Shown: positions 1 to 9,874, counted from the first letter of the stretch. The stretch: DNA of 55,180 bases from CALIZF01 sp046292445 (GCA_046292445.1 JBKBQT010000022.1:1-55180), one strand, 5' to 3'. Notes: a model not told the origin generated them from the sequence alone. Numbers and translations are program-made.

Positions 1-1929
1 CTCGCCGCTCGGGGCGTCGAGCACGCTGACCCCCCAGCGTTCCAGCAGCAGGCAGAGCGCGCGGCGCAGGTCGTCGTCATCCTCGACCAGCAGGCCGAGC
101 CGGTCCTGCGCCGGACGCGGCACCGGACCGGCACCGGCGGCGATGATCGCTTCGGCCGGGGTCGGGGCGAGCGTCGCGCGCAATTCGAAGGTCGTGCCGC
201 GGCCCGGCACCGAGCGCAGCGCAAGCGGATGGCCCAGCAGCGCCGCGGCACGGTCCACGATGGCGAGGCCCAGCCCCATCCCCTCGGCGGCCGAGGCGCG
301 GGCGGCGACGCGGTGGAATTCGCGAAAGATCGCCTCCTGCTCCTCGGGGGGGATGCCGGGGCCGGTGTCGTGCACCGCGATGCGCAAGGCCCCCGGCCCC
401 GCCGTGCGGATGCCGACAAGGACGCCGCCCCGGTCGGTGTAGCGGATCGCGTTGGACATCAGGTTCTGCAGGATCCGCCGCAGATAGGTCGCATCGGACA
501 CGACCGCGACCGGCCGCGGCCGCACGACAAAGCGCAGGCCCTTGGCGGCGGCAAGCGGGGCGAATTCGTCGCGCAGCTGCGCCATGAGGTGGTCGAGCCG
601 CACCGCCCCGACCGACACCGCCGCCTTGCCCGATTCCAGCCGGCTGATGTCGAGCAGCGCGGCGACGAGCGATTCGACGCTGCCCAGCGCATTCTGTGCC
701 TTGACCAGCGCCTCGGATGCCTGCGGCGGCAGCGTGCCGTCACCGATCGAGGCGAGGAACAGCTTGGCCGCCGACAGCGGCTGCAAGAGGTCATGGCTCG
801 CCGCGGCGACGAAGCGCGACCGGGCGGCATTGGCCCGCTCGGCATGGGCGAGCGCATCCTCGAGTTCCAGCGTTCGGGCGGCCACGCGCGCCTCGAGCGT
901 CTCGTTGGCGCGCGACAGGGCGGCGCGGGCGGCGCGTTCGGCGGTGACGTCCATCACCGACAGGACGAAACCGCCATCGGCCATGCCTTCGGCAAAGGCG
1001 TCGAGGATGCGCGCGCCGCGCGCCAGCTCGAACCGGATCGGCGGGCGCACCCCGCGGCGGTCCAGCCAGGCGGCGAGGGCCGGGGCATCGTCCACGTCGG
1101 GCATGAGCGGCTCGGCCAGCGAAGCCGCGCCCACCCCCATGCGCAGCCGCGCCATCGGCAGCGCCAGCAGCGCCGCAAGCCGGTCGTTCCAGCCCGCCAG
1201 CCGCCCCTCGGCGTCGAAGATGCCCACACCCTGCGCGATATGGTCGAGCGTGGCGCGGATCATCCGCGCCTGGTCGTCGATGATCTTGCCGCCCGCCGCC
1301 CGCTCGGCCCGCACGATCCCGGTCACGTCCGTCTGCAGGATCACCGTTCCGCCGTCGGCCGTGCGATGCTCGCTCACCTGGATCATGCGGTCGGGTCGAA
1401 TGGCCACGTTGAAGATCACATGCCGGTCGCGGTGCCGCGCAAGGCGCTTGGCGGCCCAGTCGTCCGGCGTCTCGCCCGCGGGAAGCGCGAGATGGGGCGA
1501 GCGGCTGACTTCGGCGACGTAATCGGCAAAGCGCAGCCCCTCGCGCAGCGCCGGGCGCACGTCGGGCATCTGCGCGCAGAACCGCGCATTGGCGAGCACC
1601 AGCACATCGTCGGGACCGAACAGGGCAAAGCCCTCTTGCACCGTTTCGATGGCGGTCTTGAGGTTGGCCTGCGCCGCCTCGGCGGCCCGGGTGGCGGCGG
1701 CAAGCTGGGCGTTGGACTGGTTGAGAAGGTCGAGCGCGCGTTCGAGGTCGCGGGTGCGCGCGCGCACCTGATCCTCGAGCAGGGCGGCGCGCTGGAACTG
1801 CGCATAGGCCGCACCGCTGTCGTCGGTCGCCTGTTCCACCCGCCGCATCAGCGCCGCCGCGATGGCGAGGAGCTTGTCGCGCTGCCGCTCGAGCGGATCG
1901 GCCGGATTGAGGAGCGCGTCCGCGATCAT
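1..1929 (-). CDS. Hybrid sensor histidine kinase/response regulator, NahK/ErcS'-like (3' end outside window)
   Basis: Cytoplasmic signalling kinase; no membrane segment is visible. The 643 residues in the window show an N-terminal coiled coil (about 45-95), two PAS-like segments (about 95-330), a second coiled coil and a HisKA domain with the motif ASHDLLQPL, which puts the phosphorylated His near residue 379. The ATPase domain follows, with an N box (NAIRY) and DTGPGIP, then the start of a receiver (LLVEDDDD). The receiver's phospho-Asp lies beyond the left edge. ATG overlaps the stop of the FIST gene by four bases (ATGA), so the two are translationally coupled. The family usually sits with a FIST protein and a LuxR-type regulator, as here. 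Input signal unknown. Confidence 0.93.
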   Translation of the reverse strand, partial: MIADALLNPADPLERQRDKLLAIAAALMRRVEQATDDSGAAYAQFQRAALLEDQVRARTRDLERALDLLNQSNAQLAAATRAAEAAQANLKTAIETVQEGFALFGPDDVLVLANARFCAQMPDVRPALREGLRFADYVAEVSRSPHLALPAGETPDDWAAKRLARHRDRHVIFNVAIRPDRMIQVSEHRTADGGTVILQTDVTGIVRAERAAGGKIIDDQARMIRATLDHIAQGVGIFDAEGRLAGWNDRLAALLALPMARLRMGVGAASLAEPLMPDVDDAPALAAWLDRRGVRPPIRFELARGARILDAFAEGMADGGFVLSVMDVTAERAARAALSRANETLEARVAARTLELEDALAHAERANAARSRFVAAASHDLLQPLSAAKLFLASIGDGTLPPQASEALVKAQNALGSVESLVAALLDISRLESGKAAVSVGAVRLDHLMAQLRDEFAPLAAAKGLRFVVRPRPVAVVSDATYLRRILQNLMSNAIRYTDRGGVLVGIRTAGPGALRIAVHDTGPGIPPEEQEAIFREFHRVAARASAAEGMGLGLAIVDRAAALLGHPLALRSVPGRGTTFELRATLAPTPAEAIIAAGAGPVPRPAQDRLGLLVEDDDDLRRALCLLLERWGVSVLDAPSGE

Positions 1930-3047
1930 GGCGGCGGATAGATGGCGACGCCGGTCAGCGTCTGGTTGACGTGCATGGCGTTGCGCTGCTCGCCATAGGT
2001 GGAAAATCCGGTGACGCGGTGCTGGCGCAGCAGGGCCGAGATCGCATGGGTCTGCTGTTTCTCCTCGGCCTCCATCCGGCGCAGGATGCAGTCGCAGGCG
2101 AGGATCGCCGCGGGGCCGTCGAGCGCGCCGAGCGCGCGCGCAAGATGCGCGGCCATGTCCTGCGGGCGGGCGAGGGTAAGCACCAGCCCCTCGCCGATGG
2201 CGGAGTAGAAGATCAGATCATCGCCCGCCACCTCGCGGATGGCGCGGACGTGATGCTGCCCGCCGATGCGCACCACGACCGGATGGGCGGCGAAGGTGAA
2301 GGGTGTCAGCTGCGCCGGATCCTTGCCGGCAAGGCGCGCATATTCCCGCGCCGCCGGTTCGGCGTTGATCGCCTGCACGATGCGGCGGGCGGGATCGGCG
2401 CGGGTGACGACCATGCGCGTCTCGGTCGGCACCAGGTGGTCTAGGTTGAACACCCGCACCGGGCAGGCCGTTCGCACCAGTGCCACGACCGCCGCATTGC
2501 CGCGCGCCGCCCCGCCGGCGAGCACGCGCGTCTGCCGGAACCGCGTGCCGTCGCCGGCGGACCCGCCGAACAGCGGCACAGGGCCAAGGCCGCCGGCGAG
2601 CGCCGCCGCCAGCGCATCCTCGCGCGCCGAAAGGCCATCGACGAGCAGGAAGGCGAATTCGTGCGGCCAGTCGGGCCGCGCGGCCGCCAGTGCGGCGCGG
2701 GCGCGGATCATGCGCCCGATGATCTCCACCGGCACCAGCGCGTCGAGGTCGGGGATGGCGATCGTCTCGGCCGCGAACAGGCGCGCGGGAAGGATCGTGC
2801 CGACCACCCGCCCCTCGGCATAGCCGTCGCCGGTGATCTCGCCGGCCGTGGTGCAGCCGATCACCGGCGCGCCGGGAAACCGCAGCGCGGCAAGCGCGCC
2901 GAGCGCGGACAGGTCGGCCTCGGGCGCGGCAAAGAGGATGACGAGCGCCGCCGGCATCCGCGGGAGCGCATTGAAGAGCGGCCCGGGTGCGCAGGCCGGT
3001 GCATCGGCGGTCGGCAGGATCGCATCGGCTGTCCGGGCACCATCCAT
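1926..3047 (-). CDS. FIST domain sensor protein
   Basis: Soluble protein of about 373 residues with the FIST_N/FIST_C layout: an N-terminal half rich in the pattern GCTTAGEI and FGGSAGDG, and a C-terminal half ending in CDCILRR and GFSTYGEQ. FIST domains are thought to bind small ligands, often amino acids or nitric-oxide-related signals, and to pass this to an adjacent kinase. The last codons overlap the kinase start. Start uncertain: ATG at 3047 is preferred, but a TTG at 3071 overlapping the regulator's stop codon would add eight residues. No signal peptide. Function as the input module of the trio is inferred from context. Confidence 0.9.
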   Translation of the reverse strand: MDGARTADAILPTADAPACAPGPLFNALPRMPAALVILFAAPEADLSALGALAALRFPGAPVIGCTTAGEITGDGYAEGRVVGTILPARLFAAETIAIPDLDALVPVEIIGRMIRARAALAAARPDWPHEFAFLLVDGLSAREDALAAALAGGLGPVPLFGGSAGDGTRFRQTRVLAGGAARGNAAVVALVRTACPVRVFNLDHLVPTETRMVVTRADPARRIVQAINAEPAAREYARLAGKDPAQLTPFTFAAHPVVVRIGGQHHVRAIREVAGDDLIFYSAIGEGLVLTLARPQDMAAHLARALGALDGPAAILACDCILRRMEAEEKQQTHAISALLRQHRVTGFSTYGEQRNAMHVNQTLTGVAIYPPP

Positions 3048-3067
3048 CCGCGTCACCGCCCGTCCGG

Positions 3068-3718
3068 TCAACCGGACGGGGCGAGCGAGGCAAAGCGCGC
3101 CTCCTGCGCGATCAGCACCGCCTGGGTGCGGCTCTGCACGCCGAGCTTGCGCATGATGGCGGTGACATGCGCCTTGACGGTGGTTTCGGCGATCGCAAGG
3201 TCATGGGCGATCTGCTTGTTCAGCATGCCCTGGCAGATCAGCTCGAGGATCCGCGCCTGCTGGCGCGTCAGCTGCGCGAGCCGTGCCACCGCCTCGGATG
3301 CGGCGCGGGTGTTCGCCGGGGGTTGCCAGCCGTCGGGGGTATAGCGGCGGCCCTGGCCGACCGCCTCGAATGCGGCGCGGAACGCCTCGCGCCCGGCGTG
3401 CTTGGGCACGAAGCCGGCGGCGCCGGCGGCCATCGCGGCGGCGATCACCCGGTCATCGGCAAGCGAGCTGACGACGACCACCGGCGCGCGCGTCGCCGCC
3501 CGCACGCGCATCAGGCCGCCCATCCCGTCCACGTCGGGCAGGTCGAGGTCGAGCACCACCACATCCGGCGCCGCCCCGCCGTCGAGCCGGTCGAGCGCGG
3601 CGTCGAGCCGATAGGCGGTGTCCACGGTCGCGAACCCCGCGACCGCGCGCAGCGTCAGGGCAAGCGCATCGCAGAACAGCGGGTGGTCATCGACGATGAG
3701 GGCGGAGCGTTCGGCCAT
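3068..3718 (-). CDS. LuxR/NarL-family response regulator
   Basis: 216 residues. The receiver domain (about 5-120) has the acidic pair DD at 10-11, the phosphoacceptor Asp57 in VVLDLDLP and a conserved Lys in FVPKHA. A LuxR-type helix-turn-helix follows (about 148-205; LTRQQARILELICQG and ETTVKAHVTAIMRKL). First gene of the minus-strand trio with the FIST protein and the hybrid kinase, so it is the likely output regulator of that phosphorelay. Length and domain order are normal for NarL-type regulators. Target genes cannot be told from the sequence. Confidence 0.95.
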   Translation of the reverse strand: MAERSALIVDDHPLFCDALALTLRAVAGFATVDTAYRLDAALDRLDGGAAPDVVVLDLDLPDVDGMGGLMRVRAATRAPVVVVSSLADDRVIAAAMAAGAAGFVPKHAGREAFRAAFEAVGQGRRYTPDGWQPPANTRAASEAVARLAQLTRQQARILELICQGMLNKQIAHDLAIAETTVKAHVTAIMRKLGVQSRTQAVLIAQEARFASLAPSG

Positions 3719-3781
3719 GGCGGCAGGATACCAGCCGCGCGGCCCCCTGCAATCGCGGCTTTCGTCTCGGCCCTCGCCGCG

Positions 3782-5314
3782 TCAGACCGGCGCGCCGGCG
3801 TCGAGCCGGCCCAGAAAGGCCGCCGCCTCGGCCAGCACCGTCGCGCGGTGGTCCGCATCCATCCGGTCCCAGGTGCGATACATCTGCGCCATGCGGGGGT
3901 TGTTCGCGAACCGGTCGCGGTGGCGGTTCAGGAAATCCCAGTAAAGCAGGTTGAACGGACAGGCGCGCGGGCCCGTGCGATCCTTGACCCGGTAGGCGCA
4001 GGCGCCGCAATAGTCCGACATCCGGTCGATATAGGCGCCCGACGACACATAGGGCTTGGAGGCGACGACCCCGCCGTCGGCGAACTGGCTCATCCCGAGG
4101 GTGTTCGGCGCCTCGACCCATTCCACCGCGTCGATATAGACCGACAGATACCATTCGTGCAGCGCCTGCGGGCTGATCCCGGCGAGCAGGCCGAAATTGC
4201 CGGTCACCATCAGCCGCTGGATGTGATGGGCATAGGCATCGCTGCCGGTCTGGCCCACGGCATGCGACAGGCAGGCCATGCGCGTCGGCGCGCCCCAGTA
4301 GAGCGCCGGAAGGCCGCGTGCAGCCCCCAGCGTGTTGCGCGCGGTGTAATCCGGCCCCTCGCGGAAATAGACGCCCCGGATGAATTCCCGCCAGCCGATG
4401 ATCTGACGGATATAGCCCTCGGCCGCGTTGATCGGCACGCGCCCGGCGCGCCATTCCGCCTCGACGCGCGCACAGACCTCCATCGGCCCCAGAAGCCCCG
4501 CATTGAGGTAGGGCGACAGGAGCGAATGCGACAGGAACCGGTCGTCCCGCAGCATCGCGTCCTGCTCGTCGCCGAAGCGCGGCAGGGCATGGGCCGCGAA
4601 ATGGTCGAGCGCGCGCAGCGCATCGGCGCGCGTGACGGCCCAGCCGAAGCCCGCGAGACTGCCGAAACGGTTGTCGAACCGGCCGGCGACGAGGCGCAGC
4701 ACCTCGGCCGTCACCGCATCGGGAGCAAAGCGCAGCGGCGCCGGGCGCAGCAGGTCGGGCGCGGCGCGCTTGCGGTTGTCGTGGTCATAGTTCCACTGGC
4801 CGCCCGCGGGCCTGTCCCCCTCCATCATCAGGCCGGTGCGGCGGCGCATCTCGCGGTAGAAGAACTCCATCCGCAGCGCCTTGCGTCCCTCGGCCCAGGC
4901 GTCGAATTCGGCCAGGCTGCACAGGAACCGGTCATCCTCGAGCAGCGTCACAGGCAGCGGGCAATCCTCGAGCGCCGCGATCAGCCGCCACTCGCCCGGG
5001 CGCGTGGCCAGCGCGCCCTCGGCCCCGGTCTCGGCGGCGCGGCGCAGAAGCTCGCCGGCGATGCTGTGCGAATTCTCGGGGTCGTCGAGCGGTGTGTAGA
5101 GCACGCGCCAGCCCGCAGCGCGCAGGTCGGCCGCGAAATGGCGCATCGCGGCAAGGAAAAAGGCGATCTTCTGCGGGTGGTGGGGGGCATAGTCGGCTTC
5201 GGCCTGAACCTCGGCCATCACGACGATGTCGCGTGCCGGATCGGCCGCGCGCAGGGCGGCGATGCCTGGGCTCAGCTGATCGCCGAGGATCAGGATCAGG
5301 CGCGGCGTCACCAC
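3782..5314 (-). CDS. Iron-sulfur bacterial cryptochrome / (6-4) photolyase (PhrB/CryB class)
   Basis: 510 residues, full length for the FeS-BCP class. An N-terminal Rossmann photolyase domain (LILILGDQLSP) is followed by the helical FAD domain. Four cysteines at 348, 436, 439 and 452 (ACLSH, YCGACAY, ACPFN) sit two residues off the 4Fe-4S ligands known in Agrobacterium PhrB (350, 438, 441, 454). Members repair (6-4) photoproducts or act as blue-light regulators. Starts at GTG 5314 or GTG 5311; the latter gives a four-base overlap with the SDR stop. The pairing with a short-chain dehydrogenase makes co-expression likely. The sequence alone does not separate repair from signalling. Confidence 0.95.
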   Translation of the reverse strand: MVTPRLILILGDQLSPGIAALRAADPARDIVVMAEVQAEADYAPHHPQKIAFFLAAMRHFAADLRAAGWRVLYTPLDDPENSHSIAGELLRRAAETGAEGALATRPGEWRLIAALEDCPLPVTLLEDDRFLCSLAEFDAWAEGRKALRMEFFYREMRRRTGLMMEGDRPAGGQWNYDHDNRKRAAPDLLRPAPLRFAPDAVTAEVLRLVAGRFDNRFGSLAGFGWAVTRADALRALDHFAAHALPRFGDEQDAMLRDDRFLSHSLLSPYLNAGLLGPMEVCARVEAEWRAGRVPINAAEGYIRQIIGWREFIRGVYFREGPDYTARNTLGAARGLPALYWGAPTRMACLSHAVGQTGSDAYAHHIQRLMVTGNFGLLAGISPQALHEWYLSVYIDAVEWVEAPNTLGMSQFADGGVVASKPYVSSGAYIDRMSDYCGACAYRVKDRTGPRACPFNLLYWDFLNRHRDRFANNPRMAQMYRTWDRMDADHRATVLAEAAAFLGRLDAGAPV

Positions 5315-5970
5315 GGGATGCGCGCCCCCTGCCAGTCGAAGAACCCGCCCGTATCGGCCGGCGTGAGGCGGCCGAGCACGGCCAGCAGCGCGGCCGCCGA
5401 CTGCGCCGGCGTGATCGCTGGATGGCCGGCGCGGTATTGCGGGCCGAGAGCGGTCTCGACCGTGCCGGGGTGGAGCGTCACCACGACTGACTGGCGATGC
5501 GTGCGCGCCACCTCGATCGCGGCGGTATGGATGAGCTGGTTGAGCGCCGCCTTGGCCGCGCGATAGGCATACCAGCCCCCGAGGCCGTTGTCCCCGATCG
5601 AACCGACCCGCGCCGACAGGGCGGCAAAGCGGCAGGGCGCATCGCGCGGCATCAGCCGCAGCGCATGCTTGAGCACCAGTGCCGGCCCCGCCGCGTTCAG
5701 CGCGAACTGCGCCGCCAGCGCCGCGGGGTCGAGCGCGCGGATCGTCTTTTCCGGGCCGTGCGGGCCGATGGTCAGTGCGCCGGTGGCCACCAGCACGGTG
5801 TCATAGGGCGGCTCGAGCGCGCCGAGCGCCGCCGCCACGCTGCCCTCGTCGGTCACGTCGAGGCCGTCACCGGAACGCGAAAGCCCGGTGACCTCTGCCC
5901 CGCCCGCGGCGAGGGCTGCGGCCAGTGCCGCGCCGATCCCGCCCGATGCCCCGATCACCAGTGCCCGCAT
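5308..5970 (-). CDS. SDR-family NAD(P)-dependent oxidoreductase (CsgA/C-factor-like)
   Basis: 220 residues. A glycine-rich cofactor loop GASGGIG lies at 7-13. The catalytic Tyr-Lys pair is in GWYAYRAAKAALNQL, with an upstream Ser in LSARVGSI. This is a short SDR of the kind often annotated as a cell-signalling C-factor. It lies directly upstream of the cryptochrome/photolyase and overlaps its start by 4-7 bases, so the two form an operon. Substrate unknown. It may use NADPH to provide reducing power near the flavoprotein, but that is only inference from linkage. Confidence 0.9.
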   Translation of the reverse strand: MRALVIGASGGIGAALAAALAAGGAEVTGLSRSGDGLDVTDEGSVAAALGALEPPYDTVLVATGALTIGPHGPEKTIRALDPAALAAQFALNAAGPALVLKHALRLMPRDAPCRFAALSARVGSIGDNGLGGWYAYRAAKAALNQLIHTAAIEVARTHRQSVVVTLHPGTVETALGPQYRAGHPAITPAQSAAALLAVLGRLTPADTGGFFDWQGARIPW

Positions 5971-5997
5971 CCCCGCCCCCTGCTGCGTGCCGGGAAC

Positions 5998-6759
5998 CTA
6001 GCGGCGGGGCGCGAGCAGTCCAGCGTCCAGCAGGCGGTCGATCACCATGGCGCCATAGGCCGCGGTGCCATGGACGCCGTCGGGCGCGCGCAGGGCGGCG
6101 TCGAGCGGGGCGGGGCCGAAGCCCGGCTCGCGCCGCGGATCGAAAACCGGCACGCCCTGTTCGGTCAGCCAGCCTGTGATGATCGCCGCAAGACGCAGCG
6201 CGGCGGGATCGTCCTGCACGACGGGCGGGGCGACGACGACGATCCGGCGTTCCCCGGACAGCTGCCGCAGCACGCGGATCAGGGCGCCGCGGTGGTGATG
6301 CAGATAGCCCTCGACAAAGGCGCGGCTGAGGAAGAGCGCATCGTCCCGCATCTCGAAATCGGCGGGGTCCGGCGTCTGGCCGCCGCGCCGCATCAGCGGC
6401 ACCAGCCGCCCGAGGTGATAGCCGAAGGATGCGATCACCGGAACGCCGGCCGGAAACACCGTCCCGCCGAGCGGGGCGCCAACGTTGCGGATCAGGCGCC
6501 GGAGCGGCGGACGGTAACGCGCCGACAGGCCCTGCCGGGCGCTGTAGCGGATCTTGCCCTCGTGCCAGAAGTTCCCCGAGATGTAGAGCAGCCGGGCGTC
6601 GAGCCTGCGCAGCCGCGCCCCCTCGAAGAGAGCGGCGGTGTGGCTGTCGCCGACGATCATCACGTCCGGCAGGCCATCGGGCAGGGGCGCCGACGGCGGG
6701 GCGGCGGTTCGGGGCAAGGGCGGGGCCATCTGCACCCCGGTCGGCCGGTCATGTTTCAT
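5998..6759 (-). CDS. SGNH/GDSL-type hydrolase-like protein
   Basis: About 253 residues from ATG 6759. Block I reads IVGDSHT with the likely nucleophile Ser39, and a C-terminal DGVH motif supplies Asp227 and His230, the usual SGNH Ser/Asp/His set. The short proline-rich N-terminus (about 10-30) is not a clear signal peptide. The start lies inside the last codons of the upstream GSCFA gene (11-base overlap), so the two are translated together. Both belong to the broad SGNH esterase/acyltransferase type, which suggests a shared role in adding or removing acyl groups on a glycan or polymer; substrate unknown. A longer start upstream is possible but would sit deep inside the GSCFA gene. Confidence 0.8.
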   Translation of the reverse strand: MKHDRPTGVQMAPPLPRTAAPPSAPLPDGLPDVMIVGDSHTAALFEGARLRRLDARLLYISGNFWHEGKIRYSARQGLSARYRPPLRRLIRNVGAPLGGTVFPAGVPVIASFGYHLGRLVPLMRRGGQTPDPADFEMRDDALFLSRAFVEGYLHHHRGALIRVLRQLSGERRIVVVAPPVVQDDPAALRLAAIITGWLTEQGVPVFDPRREPGFGPAPLDAALRAPDGVHGTAAYGAMVIDRLLDAGLLAPRR

Positions 6760-7846
6760 GGGCGTGGATGTCCAGCATCGCTTCTTCGCAGGCCAGCGCC
6801 TCGGCATGCAGCGCCGCCTTCATGGCGCTTGCCGCGGCCTTGTCCGCAGCCGCCTCGGCCGTGCCCCTGTGCGCGGGGGCGCCCGACAGGTTCAGCCCGG
6901 CGAAGAAATGCCCCATGACCGCCTCGACCCCCTCGGGCACGACCTCGCGCAGGTTCGGGGCGAAGAAGGCAGACCGGGCCGGTGCGCCGGTGATGATCTC
7001 GTAGGACGGGAAATAATCCACCGCATCGTGATCCTGCGCCATCTCGCCGGCGACGGCGCGCAGGACGGCCTTGGAATGCGCCGTCGAGACCAGGACATGC
7101 CGCCCCGCCGCCGTCGCCGTCAGCGGCACCGGCGAGACGGTCAGCAACAGCCGGATGCCGGGGTTCATCCGGCGCAGGATGGCCAGCGAACCCTCGAGAT
7201 CGGCCCGCACCGAGGCCGCGCGGTCGTTCACGAACCTGTGCCGCGCGGCGTCGAACGTGCCGCCGAGGGTGCCGGGGCAGGCCGCGAAGGGCTGGCCGGT
7301 CTCGGCATCTTCCCAGCGTTCGGTCAGGCCGAGCGTGAAGACGAACACATCGGCCTGCCGCGCGGCCCGGGCAAGCCCGCGCAGCATCGAGCGGCGCGAC
7401 AGCAGCGCCTCGTCACGGTCGGCAAAGCCGTCGGGCTCGATCGCCGGGCGGAGCGAATCGCGGATGCGTCCGCCATCGTCCCAGAAGGCGGCGAAGCCGG
7501 CGTCGAGATCGCCGATGGCCATGGCCAGCAGCAGGTGAAGCTGCGCGGCAGTGTAGATGTTCGCGGTGCGGGCCGAGAACACGCCATAGTTGAACCGCTT
7601 TGCAAGATCGGGCGGGGTTCCCATCGGCGCCGGTTCGGCGTCGATCCAGCCCATCTTTCGCGCCCGGAGCGCCCGCGAGATATGTTGCGCAAAGCACGAC
7701 CCGAAGGTGGCGAAACGGGCGTCCGAGGGGAGTTGCCAGGGCGACTGCCACAGGCCCGCAAGGCCGAAAACACCGACATCGGCCACGCCCGACCGCCAGA
7801 AGGCGACAGGGGGCAGCGCGGCGTAGGGATTTGACGACTGTTTCAT
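6749..7846 (-). CDS. GSCFA domain protein
   Basis: 365 residues from ATG 7846 (MKQSSNPYAAL). The family signature FGSCFA is at 48-53, followed by typical blocks (NYGVFSARTANIYT, FTLGLTERW, TVSPVPL, YFPSYEI). GSCFA proteins belong to the SGNH hydrolase superfamily; here the C-terminal half also carries an SPVPL block. No signal peptide or membrane segment is visible, so a cytoplasmic location is likely. First gene of a two-gene unit with the overlapping SGNH protein. A longer reading frame upstream to 7972 lacks family similarity and would cover the leuA leader region, so I rejected it. Exact reaction unknown. Confidence 0.9.
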   Translation of the reverse strand: MKQSSNPYAALPPVAFWRSGVADVGVFGLAGLWQSPWQLPSDARFATFGSCFAQHISRALRARKMGWIDAEPAPMGTPPDLAKRFNYGVFSARTANIYTAAQLHLLLAMAIGDLDAGFAAFWDDGGRIRDSLRPAIEPDGFADRDEALLSRRSMLRGLARAARQADVFVFTLGLTERWEDAETGQPFAACPGTLGGTFDAARHRFVNDRAASVRADLEGSLAILRRMNPGIRLLLTVSPVPLTATAAGRHVLVSTAHSKAVLRAVAGEMAQDHDAVDYFPSYEIITGAPARSAFFAPNLREVVPEGVEAVMGHFFAGLNLSGAPAHRGTAEAAADKAAASAMKAALHAEALACEEAMLDIHAHET

Positions 7847-7930
7847 GGCGCAACCCAATGCCAGAAAAGCGGCGGAATTTCGTCGGCCCGGTGGAACAAA
7901 GGAACGAAATTTTTCCCTTCCCTTCGGCCT

Positions 7931-7949
7931 GCCGATCACTATGATCGGC
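7931..7949. repeat. Perfect inverted repeat upstream of the leucine leader
   Basis: Two seven-base arms, GCCGATC (7931-7937) and GATCGGC (7943-7949), are separated by ACTAT. The dyad lies four bases before the proposed leader-peptide ATG and about 85 bases from the divergent GSCFA start. It could be an operator for a leucine- or growth-responsive regulator, or simply an RNA hairpin at the 5' end of the leader transcript. Which of the two cannot be decided from sequence. Confidence 0.5.
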
Positions 7950-7952
7950 GCC

Positions 7953-8039
7953 ATGACACGGAACCGGCACATTCCCTGCCCCGCTGGCGCGTTTTGCGTC
8001 GCCGCGACCCGTGCCCTCCTCCTCCTTAGCCGCCTCTGA
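7953..8039 (+). CDS. Putative leucine leader peptide of leuA
   Basis: A 28-residue frame (ATG 7953, stop TGA 8037-8039) that ends in ATRALLLLSRL: four consecutive Leu codons (8016-8027), then Ser, Arg and a fifth Leu just before the stop. It ends 73 bases before the leuA ATG. A run of codons for the pathway product directly upstream of the first enzyme of that pathway, with a strong hairpin at the stop codon, is the classic layout of ribosome-mediated attenuation. The start is uncertain because ATG 7941 is in the same frame and lies inside the inverted repeat. The peptide itself has no recognisable domain. Confidence 0.6.
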   Translation: MTRNRHIPCPAGAFCVAATRALLLLSRL

Positions 8040-8069
8040 GCGTGCCCTCGGGCGCGGCCGCTCGGAGGT
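8032..8069 (+). promoter_or_regulatory. Attenuator-like hairpin at the leucine leader stop codon
   Basis: Bases 8032-8042 can pair with 8059-8069 in an 11-pair stem (nine Watson-Crick, two G-U) that includes the leader stop codon; a smaller GCC/GGC hairpin fits in the loop. No U-tract follows, so it is not a standard intrinsic terminator. The Leu codon run is itself CU-rich and complementary to the GAGGA at 8101-8105 just before the leuA ATG, so control may act on leuA translation or through Rho. Mechanism is inference. Confidence 0.5.
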
Positions 8070-8112
8070 AGGCAGCGCCCGGACGGATCAGAGGAACCTC
8101 GAGGAACACCCC

Positions 8113-9684
<1,572 letters not shown>

Positions 9685-9715
9685 CCGGGGAAGGGGCGCG
9701 CACCGAGCCGCCCGG

Positions 9716-9742
9716 GATGCGTCGGAACGGGACCGACGCATC
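9716..9742 (+). terminator. Hairpin downstream of leuA
   Basis: A perfect ten-base stem, GATGCGTCGG (9716-9725) with CCGACGCATC (9733-9742), around a seven-base loop. It begins 32 bases after the leuA stop and lies well before mreB. No T-run follows, so it may work as a weak or Rho-assisted terminator or as an mRNA 3' end stabiliser. Confidence 0.55.
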
Positions 9743-9874
9743 GGCGGGATAAGGCCGCGCCGCGGACGGGGGTGCCGTGCCCCTTCCGCTTCCCCGGAAC
9801 GGCGCCTATAAGGAGCGGCGGTCGCGCGGCCATCCGGTGCGCGGTGTCGAACCCCACGACAGGACGTATCCAGG

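Noticed and set aside
229..1941. A 570-codon plus-strand frame over the sensor kinase
   Set aside because: The minus frame gives clear PAS, HisKA and ATPase motifs. The plus frame is repetitive in Arg, Gly and His.
2987..5566. An 859-codon plus-strand frame across the response regulator and cryptochrome
   Set aside because: Antisense to real genes with intact motifs; composition typical of GC-rich antisense frames.
5998..6807. Longer N-terminus for the SGNH protein
   Set aside because: The 16 extra residues lie inside the upstream GSCFA gene and have no hydrolase similarity; ATG 6759 fits better.
7847..7972. Longer start for the GSCFA protein
   Set aside because: Arg-rich and covering the leucine control region; the ATG at 7846 begins a normal family N-terminus.
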